Assembly (NCBI GenBank): GCA_965367695.1
Contig: CBDUKB010000011.1
Coordinates: forward strand, 1 to 26,150
DNA from: Putridiphycobacter sp965367695
Lineage (GTDB): Bacteria > Bacteroidota > Bacteroidia > Flavobacteriales_D > Crocinitomicaceae
Direction of reading: 5' to 3'
Length of the DNA stretch: 26,150 nucleotides
Shown one piece after another: positions 17,043 to 24,600 of this stretch. Each line of letters begins with the position of its first letter. Within the stretch, counting starts at the first letter, position 1. The notes below the pieces were generated by a model, which ran no database searches, was not told the DNA's origin, and was given only the letters and a program-made list of their open reading frames with translations. The position numbers were made by a program, and so were the translations under genes.

Positions 17043-18335
17043 ATGGGAGCAGTTATTACAATCACACTCGTAGTTTTTACCGCAATGATTTTATTGTTGG
17101 TGAGCTTGCTATTATTTGTTAAAGCAAAGTTATCGCCAGCTGGTAAAATTAAAATTACCATCAATGGGGATAAAGTATTAGAAGTTGATGGAGGGGGAAC
17201 CTTGTTGTCTACTTTGGGAAATGAAGGTATTTTCTTACCATCTGCATGTGGTGGAGGTGGAACCTGTATTCAATGTCTTTGTCATGTAAAATCAGGTGGT
17301 GGAGAAATTTTACCTACAGAGAAACCTCACTTTTCACGTAAAGAAATCGCTTCTGGTATCCGTTTAGGATGTCAGGTAAAAGTGAAAGAAGACATGGAGA
17401 TAGAGGTAGAGGAAGAAGTATTAGGAATTAAGGAATGGGAAGCAAAAGTAGTTTCAAACTATAATGTAGCGACATTCATTAAAGAATTTATCGTTGAAAT
17501 TCCTGAGGATATGGATTATAAAGCGGGTGGTTACATCCAAATTAAAATTCCTAAATGTACAGTAAACTATTCTGAAATGGATATTACTGCACACCCACAA
17601 GATCACCCAGGTGAGCCAGATAAATTTAAAGCTGATTGGGAAAAATTTGGTTTGTTTCCATTGGTAATGAAAAATGACGAGGAAATCGTTAGGGCTTATT
17701 CAATGGCTTCTTACCCTGCTGAAGGTCGTAAGATTATGTTGAATGTAAGGGTTGCAACGCCTCCATTCGATAGAGCAAAAGGTGGCTGGATGAATGTAAA
17801 CCCAGGAATTGCCTCTTCTTATATCTTTAATTTAAAAGTAGGAGATCCAGCTATTATTTCTGGACCATATGGAGAATTCTTTATCAATGATTCAGATGCA
17901 GAAATGCTTTACATTGGTGGTGGAGCAGGAATGGCACCTATGCGTTCTCACCTTTATGAATTGTTTAAAACAATTAAAACTGGTAGAAAAGTTTCATATT
18001 GGTACGGTGGACGTTCTAAGGCTGAATTATTCTACTTACATTATTTTAGAGATTTAGAAAAAGACTTCCCAAATTTTAAATTTCACTTAGTATTGTCTGA
18101 GCCATTAGAATCAGATAATTGGAAAGAAAAGAAAAGTATGGATGATGAAGGAGATGGTTTTGTAGGTTTTGTTCACAATGCGGTAATTGACCAGTATTTG
18201 AGCAAACACGAAGCACCTGAAGATATAGAATTTTATTTCTGTGGACCACCATTGATGAATCAAGCTGTTATTAAAATGTGCGACGATTGGGGTGTACCAC
18301 CAGAAAATGTAAGATTTGATGATTTTGGAGGATAA
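17043..18335 (+). CDS. nqrF: Na+-translocating NADH:quinone reductase subunit F
   Basis: NqrF is the NADH-oxidising subunit and entry point for electrons. It is 430 residues. It has one N-terminal membrane helix (about 5-27), a 2Fe-2S ferredoxin domain with Cys69, Cys75, Cys78 and Cys110, an FAD domain with RAYSMASYP, and an NADH domain with YIGGGAGMAPMRSH and FCGPPLMNQAV. The C-terminus VRFDDFGG is typical. It is about 20 residues longer than Vibrio NqrF; much of the extra lies around DITAHPQDHPGEPDKFKADW. It ends the operon, followed by a strong terminator. The last 78 bases of this region (18263-18340) are repeated at 19559-19636. No nqrM or apbE gene follows. Confidence 0.97.
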   Translation: MGAVITITLVVFTAMILLLVSLLLFVKAKLSPAGKIKITINGDKVLEVDGGGTLLSTLGNEGIFLPSACGGGGTCIQCLCHVKSGGGEILPTEKPHFSRKEIASGIRLGCQVKVKEDMEIEVEEEVLGIKEWEAKVVSNYNVATFIKEFIVEIPEDMDYKAGGYIQIKIPKCTVNYSEMDITAHPQDHPGEPDKFKADWEKFGLFPLVMKNDEEIVRAYSMASYPAEGRKIMLNVRVATPPFDRAKGGWMNVNPGIASSYIFNLKVGDPAIISGPYGEFFINDSDAEMLYIGGGAGMAPMRSHLYELFKTIKTGRKVSYWYGGRSKAELFYLHYFRDLEKDFPNFKFHLVLSEPLESDNWKEKKSMDDEGDGFVGFVHNAVIDQYLSKHEAPEDIEFYFCGPPLMNQAVIKMCDDWGVPPENVRFDDFGG

Positions 18336-18390
18336 TCCTTTAAAAATCGAATAAATATTAAAACCCAAGCAGTTATTGTTTGGGTTTTTT
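18263..18390 (+). repeat. Direct repeat, copy 1: nqrF 3' end plus terminator
   Basis: This segment includes the last 24 codons of nqrF, the stop codon and the downstream terminator. It recurs at 19559-19679. Over the first 78 bases the copies differ at 5 positions, with no indels. Copy 2 then lacks about 9 bases before the terminator. Copy 1 is the functional one because it is joined to the full nqrF. Confidence 0.9.
18360..18390 (+). terminator. Intrinsic terminator of the nqr operon
   Basis: A 12-base stem with arms AAAACCCAAGCA and TGTTTGGGTTTT (one G-U wobble) encloses the 5-base loop GTTAT and ends in a T run. It sits 25 bases after the nqrF stop. It is the clearest terminator in the window. 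Confidence 0.88.
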
Positions 18391-18610
18391 AGTATTAGAT
18401 TTTATAGATGGCAATTGTTGTATTGAAATTATATATCGGTACAAATGAAGATTTTGTAATTTTAAAAGTTATTCAATAATCTACGCAATATGCTTGTGCC
18501 GTTTTCCAATATTTTATTATATTCACGTCATTAATAATAGTAAATTAGTTCATATTTAGTCTCTTATTCAGTTAAACGATTGTGAATTCATCTTACTTTA
18601 AACTTTAAAA

Positions 18611-19498
18611 ATGAAAAACCTTAAATTGATTTCTTTCCTTTTATTACTTCTATTTATTCCGTCAAAATTGAACGCACAATTTGGTGGCACTTGTCCTAGT
18701 AAAGTTTTAAAATCAAGATTTTTAAATAGCACTGTGCTTGTAATTTCAACCGGCTCTGAAGAGATGGATAAGCGATTGAAAAAAGGATTTGATAAATATT
18801 GGACCATAACTGATTATGAGTTTGTTGATCAAGATTATAAATATGATGAGAAAGATCATTCTATTTCATATTTAATCCCTGTTACAATGACAGTTGAAGA
18901 CCAAATGTCAACACAAGAATACAATCGATATGCCTTGGTGATGGGGGGGGAAGAAGATTTGTTTTTCAGAACAGTCGCAGATGTAGTGTTGGATAATTTT
19001 TCTCATGAAAAATATGTTACTGATGCAGCATATAGAGCAACAGGCATTGTTAAAATGATGCATGATTTCATTGAGATGAAAGTGAATGGCGAAAAAGTGA
19101 ATGGCGAAACAATAGTTAAAGTTCGATACAATACTGGGCTTATTTACAATAAAAGAAGTACTGAGATTAGAAAAAAGACCTTATTGATAAGTGAATCAAA
19201 CATGCAATACGGTCAATACTTTCCTTTTGAAACTGGTGGGAGAACACTATTCGAAAAAGAAAAATTTGAAGAGATATATCAAGGAAAAGTAAAGTTTGTT
19301 TCGGATGAAGAATTACAAACTTATATTGATAGCAATGAAGAAGGTTATTGTTATTTATTACCTGTCTTTACAAGAAAAGCATATCTCTTTGTAATTGATT
19401 GCGAATCTGAACGCGTTTTATACAATGGTTATAAAACGAGTGGCATGCGCATTTCAAAAGGAGATATAAAAGCACTTAATAAAGCAATTTTAAAATAA
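18611..19498 (+). CDS. Secreted protein of unknown function (paralog A)
   Basis: This 295-residue protein has a signal peptide: MKNLK, a leucine-rich core, then SKLNA followed by Gln at about position 23, a typical Bacteroidota signal peptidase I site. The mature part matches no family I recognise. Similarity to the next gene is visible in STVLVISTGSEEMDKRL, in the W-T-(I/L)-T segment, and in the C-terminal SERVLYN...LNKAI pattern, so the two appear to be distant paralogs. Codons 111-114 contain a run of eight G (18943-18950). A 15-base unit is repeated at 19082-19109, giving VNGEKVNGET. The gene lies between two copies of the nqrF 3' end. No clear TAnnTTTG promoter was found in the 220 bases upstream. 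Confidence 0.85.
   Translation: MKNLKLISFLLLLLFIPSKLNAQFGGTCPSKVLKSRFLNSTVLVISTGSEEMDKRLKKGFDKYWTITDYEFVDQDYKYDEKDHSISYLIPVTMTVEDQMSTQEYNRYALVMGGEEDLFFRTVADVVLDNFSHEKYVTDAAYRATGIVKMMHDFIEMKVNGEKVNGETIVKVRYNTGLIYNKRSTEIRKKTLLISESNMQYGQYFPFETGGRTLFEKEKFEEIYQGKVKFVSDEELQTYIDSNEEGYCYLLPVFTRKAYLFVIDCESERVLYNGYKTSGMRISKGDIKALNKAILK
18943..18950 (+). repeat. Run of eight G inside paralog A
   Basis: Eight consecutive G encode the end of Met111, Gly112, Gly113 and the first base of Glu114. No other G run this long was noticed in the window, whose DNA is strongly AT-rich. Gain or loss of one G would shift the frame and truncate the protein at about one third of its length. Confidence 0.9.
19082..19109 (+). 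repeat. 15-base tandem repeat inside paralog A
   Basis: The unit GTGAATGGCGAAAAA is followed by a second, nearly complete copy. It is in frame and encodes VNGEK twice, the second ending VNGET. A change in copy number would keep the frame. Confidence 0.85.
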
Positions 19499-19558
19499 TC
19501 ATAGTGAACCTTGCTTTTACTAACCTAATGTTTAAAGTCGGTTATTAAAGTATTTTAT

Positions 19559-19630
19559 AGCTGAGATTAAAATGTGCGACAATTGGGGTGTACTACCAGA
19601 AAATGTAAGATTTGATGATTTTGGAGGGTA
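19559..19630 (+). pseudogene. Fragment of nqrF (last 23-24 codons)
   Basis: In the nqrF frame this reads EIKMCDNWGVLPENVRFDDFGG and stop. Compared with the true nqrF end there are three amino-acid changes (Val to Glu, Asp to Asn, Pro to Leu) and one silent change (GGA to GGG). There is no start codon and no upstream nqrF sequence, so it is not a functional gene. It marks a duplication or recombination junction. Confidence 0.9.
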
Positions 19631-19646
19631 ATCCTTCGTAAATATT

Positions 19647-19679
19647 AAAAAACCAAGCAGTTAATGTTTGGGTTTTTTT
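19647..19679 (+). terminator. Duplicated terminator between paralogs A and B
   Basis: The stem is AAAAAACCAAGCA with TGTTTGGGTTTTTT, loop GTTAA, followed by T residues. One C of copy 1 has changed, leaving a mismatch in the stem, so it is probably somewhat weaker. It should end transcription from paralog A before paralog B. Confidence 0.75.
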
Positions 19680-19680
19680 G

Positions 19681-19688
19681 TATGTTTG
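19681..19688 (+). promoter_or_regulatory. Possible -7 element for paralog B
   Basis: TATGTTTG matches TAnnTTTG. It directly follows the duplicated terminator and ends 15 bases before the ATG at 19704. The expected -33 position falls inside the terminator, with no well-placed TTG. It supports starting paralog B at 19704. Confidence 0.4.
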
Positions 19689-19703
19689 ATTAAAAAGTAT
19701 CAT

Positions 19704-20669
19704 ATGTTTAAACAAATTCTATTCGCATTGTTTTTTAGTATTTCAACAATGGGATTCACGCAAATAGGAATCGGTTCAGGTCCTTATTTTGTTGCAGATA
19801 AAGTTGCTGATTTTAGTGAGTCTTCACTAAATAAATTGAAGGCTTCGAAAACGGTTTTTTTATATGGAGAAAAAGATGATGTCATTGAGCTTGAAAGAAT
19901 GATTAACTCAGTTTGGACACTTACTGAAATTGAGATGTTACATTTTTCAAAATTTGAATCAATAGATTTTGAGAATACTTCAATATTTAGCATTGAAGAA
20001 ACTCGAGAGCCGAATAGATTATCAATTTGTTTGCAATTATGGATGCAAGTGAAGAATAAAAAAGGGAAAATGGAAAAACTCTTTTATAGCCAAATTAATC
20101 TTCAGCCTAACAGTGATATTAATATCATTTCTAATGATCTTCATAGAATTCGTAATAACATGAAATCAAAGGAATATGAAAGTTTTTACGAATATTTTTA
20201 TAATAAAGAAAGATTTGAAAACTTGAGTGTCGGGCTAGTAAAAAATTATTTAATAAATGTAAATGATAAATTAAGCAAAGGCTTAACTCTTTCACCTAAT
20301 GAAGAAAGCATTGATGTTGATCAAATGAGGAATTTAAAAACAGCTATTATTTATATACCTGAATACGCCGTGTTAATGCATAATATGAAATCGGAGTCAA
20401 GTAAAAGATCTGAAGCAGAATTAAAAAAACTATTCGATTCTTATCCTTTCGAATTCATTATAATAAACAATGAAGATTTGAATAAGAAAATTCTTGAATC
20501 AATTGAACCAATTTATTATATGAATTTTGTTAGAATGCCCACTCGAAGTGAAATAACTATTTATAATAGTGTCAGTGCTGAGATTATTTACAATATTGGA
20601 ATTCATCCAACTGAAAGTTTAACTCCCAAGATTTTGAATAAATTAGTAAAAGAGATAAATGGTGATTAA
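19704..20669 (+). CDS. Secreted protein of unknown function (paralog B)
   Basis: This 321-residue protein has a signal peptide: MFKQ, a hydrophobic core, then STMGFTQ, with cleavage likely around residue 20. The frame is open back to a TTG at 19668, but that codon lies in the terminator, so the ATG at 19704 was chosen. The mature protein is rich in Glu, Lys, Asn and Ser and matches no family I recognise. It looks distantly related to the upstream protein: KTVFLYGEKDDVIELERMI, VWTLTEIEML and the C-terminal SAEIIYN...LNKLV region line up with equivalents there in the same order. It is followed by an 11-base inverted repeat and then the mtfA-like gene, 27 bases away. Function is unknown; the product is probably periplasmic or outer-surface. 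Confidence 0.85.
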   Translation: MFKQILFALFFSISTMGFTQIGIGSGPYFVADKVADFSESSLNKLKASKTVFLYGEKDDVIELERMINSVWTLTEIEMLHFSKFESIDFENTSIFSIEETREPNRLSICLQLWMQVKNKKGKMEKLFYSQINLQPNSDINIISNDLHRIRNNMKSKEYESFYEYFYNKERFENLSVGLVKNYLINVNDKLSKGLTLSPNEESIDVDQMRNLKTAIIYIPEYAVLMHNMKSESSKRSEAELKKLFDSYPFEFIIINNEDLNKKILESIEPIYYMNFVRMPTRSEITIYNSVSAEIIYNIGIHPTESLTPKILNKLVKEINGD

Positions 20670-20687
20670 AAAATTCATTTTTTAATC
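20664..20687. repeat. AT-rich inverted repeat at the end of paralog B
   Basis: The arms GATTAAAAAAT and ATTTTTTAATC are perfect complements separated by TC. The left arm contains the paralog B stop codon. It may act as a weak terminator or an mRNA 3'-end stabiliser, but the stem is almost all A-T and no T run follows it. Confidence 0.45.
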
Positions 20688-20696
20688 TAATGTTTT

Positions 20697-21485
20697 ATGC
20701 AAACAATTTTAGTGTCAATAATAGGTGTTTTTTTCATAATTGTCTGTCTGTGGTTATTCATCAAATTCTTTAAAAAGCCTATCTATTTAAAACCGCAAGG
20801 AGAAATGGAGGCAACACAGAAAGCTATTCTTGAAGAAACAATATGTTTTTACAGGGATTTATCTTTAGCTGATAAAAGAAGATTTGAGTTTAAAGTACAG
20901 GAGTTTTTATTGAATTACGAAATTATTGGCGTGGAATGCGACGTCACGATTAAAGATAATTTATTGGTAGCGTCAAGTGCAGTTATACCAGTTTTTAATT
21001 TTGATCATTGGCATTACCCAAACCTTCATCAAGTGTTATTGTATCCTTCTCATTTCGACGAACACCATCAAGTTAAGGGAAATGGACGTAGTATTCTTGG
21101 TCAAGTGGGTACTGGCGATATGTCAGGGACCATGGTATTATCCAAACTATCCTTAGAACATGGTTTTAAAAATGAATTTGATAAACAGAACACTGCCATC
21201 CATGAATTTGTTCATTTAATTGATATGCGAGACGGCAAAGTGGATGGAATACCAGAATTGATTATGAATCGTCAATATGTAATTCCTTGGCTTCACTTAA
21301 TTAAAACTGAAATGTTGCGAATTAATAAAGGTAAATCACCGATTCGAAATTACGGTGGAACAAATAATGCCGAGTTTTTTGCTGTTGCTGCTGAATTCTT
21401 TTTTGAGCGTCCAAAATTGATGGCCAAGAAACATCCCGAGCTCTATGGCTTTATGAATCGTATGTTTGGTAAAAAACACACATAA
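20697..21485 (+). CDS. mtfA: MtfA-like (M90) zinc-dependent peptidase, membrane-anchored
   Basis: This 262-residue protein belongs to the MtfA/M90 peptidase family. In E. coli, MtfA binds the glucose-PTS repressor Mlc and has aminopeptidase activity. Here the zinc motif is HEFVH (His169, Glu170, His173) and the third ligand is probably Glu226 in NAEFFAVAAEFFFERP, the typical family pattern. Family blocks LYPSHFD and GQVGTGDMSGTMVLS precede the zinc site. Unlike E. coli MtfA, the N-terminus has a hydrophobic helix at about residues 4-24, followed by Lys-rich sequence, so the catalytic domain is tethered to the membrane, probably on the cytosolic side. No Mlc or PTS gene is nearby, so the E. 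coli regulatory role should not be transferred. It may be co-transcribed with paralog B. Confidence 0.88.
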   Translation: MQTILVSIIGVFFIIVCLWLFIKFFKKPIYLKPQGEMEATQKAILEETICFYRDLSLADKRRFEFKVQEFLLNYEIIGVECDVTIKDNLLVASSAVIPVFNFDHWHYPNLHQVLLYPSHFDEHHQVKGNGRSILGQVGTGDMSGTMVLSKLSLEHGFKNEFDKQNTAIHEFVHLIDMRDGKVDGIPELIMNRQYVIPWLHLIKTEMLRINKGKSPIRNYGGTNNAEFFAVAAEFFFERPKLMAKKHPELYGFMNRMFGKKHT

Positions 21486-21679
21486 ATGACTAGGAACTGA
21501 ATGAAGCAATGATTTTTTTTGAAGTTAGCTTACCCATGTACGGCTTATTTTAATTGAACGAATTACAGCATGTAGAATGATACATTCCATTTATTGTCAT
21601 TGTTCAATGTTAAAGCAGCCATTTATTGCATTTAATCGTCTAAATATTGCTTACTTTTAGGCTAATAAAAACAATTTAC

Positions 21680-24600
21680 ATGCAGTTAAAATTCATATTT
21701 ATTTTTGTTTTATCATTGTTTGGAGGAGTTTTGAGTGCTCAGATTAGCACTGGTACCGGAACAAGTACGAATCAATCCTTACCTTTAACCACATCCAAAG
21801 ATTATTCATACAGTCAATTTATTTACACCCCCGCAGAAGTTGGAAGCTCTGGTGGTATTAATGGATTGGTATTTTATAAAAGTGGACCGAGCTTATTAAA
21901 TGCTGACCAATGGAATGTTTATATAGGAACAACGACTAAAAGTGGTTTTTCGAATGATTCAGATTGGGTGGCTATAGCTGATTTAGATTTGGTGTTTAGC
22001 GGAACAGTAACACAAGATGCTTTAGGAGCAGTAAGTGTTAGTTTTACCACTCCTTTTGTATACAATGGCGTAGATAATTTGTTAATAGGGATTGATGAGA
22101 ATGCTGCTGGTCAAGGAGGTACAAATGATAAATTTTATACGTCTTTAAAGACGGGTAGTCGAGGTATAGTATATTCAAATAACGGCATTGCGAATAATCC
22201 TGACCCCTTGAATCCACCCAAGGCTACAGTTACTGTAGGAGGTCTAAAATCGGCAGTTCCTAACATTACATTTTTAGGTATTTCAAACGATTGTTCTCAA
22301 GCTAAAACACATATATACACCCAAGATTTTGTAAACTATTTACCTACTTGTTGGGAAGAAAAAGAAGGTAGGTTAGGAGCTGTTAATTCTAGTTTTGTCA
22401 ACAATACTAGTTCCGATTGGGATGATGGAAATTTTGGCAATGTGACTGGTTTTAATGCTGCAACGGTAAATATGTCGTGGACAAATCACAGGGAATGGCT
22501 AATTTCTCCTTCTTTTGATTTAGGGACTGAAAATTATGCATTGTCTTTCGATATCGCCATGACATTGCCAGGCAATTCAGACCCAACAATTTTAGATCCT
22601 GATGATACTTTGGCTTTTGTTATTTCCACCGACAATGGAATAACTTGGAATAATACGAATATTTTGCAAATGTGGACGGGTGGAAATGTGATTCCAAATA
22701 CGGGTACACATGTTGAAATTGACCTTTCAGCTTATTCAGGAATTGTAAAAATTGGAATTTATGCGGGCTCATCTCTTTCAGTAAATTCCAAACTAATTGG
22801 TGTCGATAATTTTTTCATCACCAAAAGTTCTGCTTGCTTGAAGCCTTATCAGCTAAGTGCTGCCAATGTAACAGCCAACGCTTTTGATTTATCTTGGGAC
22901 AATGCTGCCATTTTAAATACCCAAATTGAATATGGATTAGTAGGGTTTGAATTAGGAACTGGCACAAGTGTATTGGTAAGTGGAAACACGCATACTTTGA
23001 GCGCTTTGAATGCAGGAGCCAATTATCAAGTATATATGCGCAATATTTGTGCAGTTGGAGATACGAGTGATTGGTCAATACCATTGACAGTTATTACAAC
23101 TTGTCCTAGTTCTTTTACACCGCCATACACCCAAAGTTTTGATACGTATTTACCCTTGTGTTGGACAGAAGAACAAGGAACGTTGGGAAGCTCAAATACC
23201 GTTTTTTCGAGCAGTGGAACTTCTTTATGGGAGGGCTATTATTTTGCTAATATCCTCGAATCACAAGGTGTAAGAATGATGTTACAAGCAAATTCACCCC
23301 GAAGAGAAGAATGGTTAATTTCTCCTACCTTCGATTTAGGTACAAGTAATAGTTTACAAGCTGAATTTGAAGTCGCATTAACTCAATGGAACAATTCAGA
23401 AGACAATACTTTTGATTCAGATGATACTTTAGCATTTGTAATTTCAACTGATAATGGGACTACTTGGTCTACAAGTAATATTATAAAAACTTGGAAAACA
23501 GGTGACGAACCTTCTGGTATGGGTGACTTTGTTAATTTTGATTTGTCAGCATATACCGGTTTGGTGAAATTTGGGTTTTATGTGGCATCTAGTTCAACTA
23601 CTGTTGCTAAAATGGTTTTTATTGATAATTTTAAAATATTGAATGCGCCATCTTGCAACAAGCCGCAAACTTTTATAACTGATAGTCCCGGTATTAATAG
23701 TATAGATTTAGAATGGACGGGTGCCAGTTTAAATGGAGTAGTAGTTGAATACGGACCTAGTGGCTTTGTACTTGGATCAGGAAATATAATAGCAGCAAGT
23801 ACTTCACCATATACACTTACCCCTTTGCAAGCAGAAACAACTTATGATGTGTATGTTAGGAATAATTGTGCGGTAGGAGATACCAGTGATTATTTTAATA
23901 AACGAACTTTTACCACCCTTTGTGATACTGTTACTCCCCCATATTATGAAAACTTTATGGTCATGCCCGCTAATTGCTGGAATAATGCGAGAGGTGTATT
24001 GGGAAGTACGAACACCACTTTTACAAATCCATACGCTAGTTGGTACCAAGATGGTTTCGGAAATATTGGTACAAGTGGCGCTGCAAGATTAAATTTACAA
24101 GGAGCTTATACAAAAGATTGGCTAATTTCTCCAAGTATTAATTTAGGCAGCAGTAATACCTTTTATTTGACTTTTGATGTTGCCTTAACTTCATGGAATG
24201 GTACTTCTTCAAGTTCATTTGGTAATGATGATACTTTGGCAGTTGTAATTTCCACTGATAATGGTGCTACTTGGAAACAAAGTAATATTCTCCAAATTTG
24301 GGAAGATGGAACAGAACCTTCGAATTCAGGTGATGCCATTAGTATTGATTTGTCTTCTTATTCAGGGGTGGTCAAATTTGGTTTTTATGGGTCGGCCACT
24401 TCAAGTGGAGGCAGTAAGTTTGTATATGTCGATAATTTTAGAATAGACAATACACCTACTTGCTCGAAGCCAACTGGTTTAACTATTTCAAATATCAGTG
24501 ATAATACAGCTGACATTGCATGGAATACAGGAGGTGCAGCAAATGTGGAAATTGAATACGGTCCATATGGGTTTATACCGGGGACTGGATTTAAAGTAGT

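Larger units (their letters stand above)
19559..19679 (+). repeat. Direct repeat, copy 2: nqrF 3' end plus terminator
   Basis: This is the second copy of the nqrF tail and terminator, 1296 bases after copy 1. It matches copy 1 at 73 of 78 bases up to the ATCCTT after the stop codon. It then lacks about 9 bases and resumes with the AATATTAAAA and terminator sequence. Upstream of 19559 similarity to nqrF stops abruptly. Confidence 0.9.

Noticed and set aside
18391..18610. Possible small gene or RNA between the nqr terminator and paralog A
   Set aside because: No open frame of useful length, no clear promoter match and no strong hairpin were found; it appears to be AT-rich spacer.
18263..19679. 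Insertion sequence or integron between the nqrF tails
   Set aside because: There is no transposase or integrase, no terminal inverted repeats and no short target-site duplication; the flanking repeats are nqrF coding sequence.
19668..19703. TTG-initiated extension of paralog B
   Set aside because: The codon lies in the terminator hairpin; the ATG at 19704 is followed directly by a proper signal peptide.
21486..21679. Regulatory element in the gap before the adhesin gene
   Set aside because: No exact TAnnTTTG match, terminator or convincing repeat could be found; TACTTTTA near 21650 is only a partial match.
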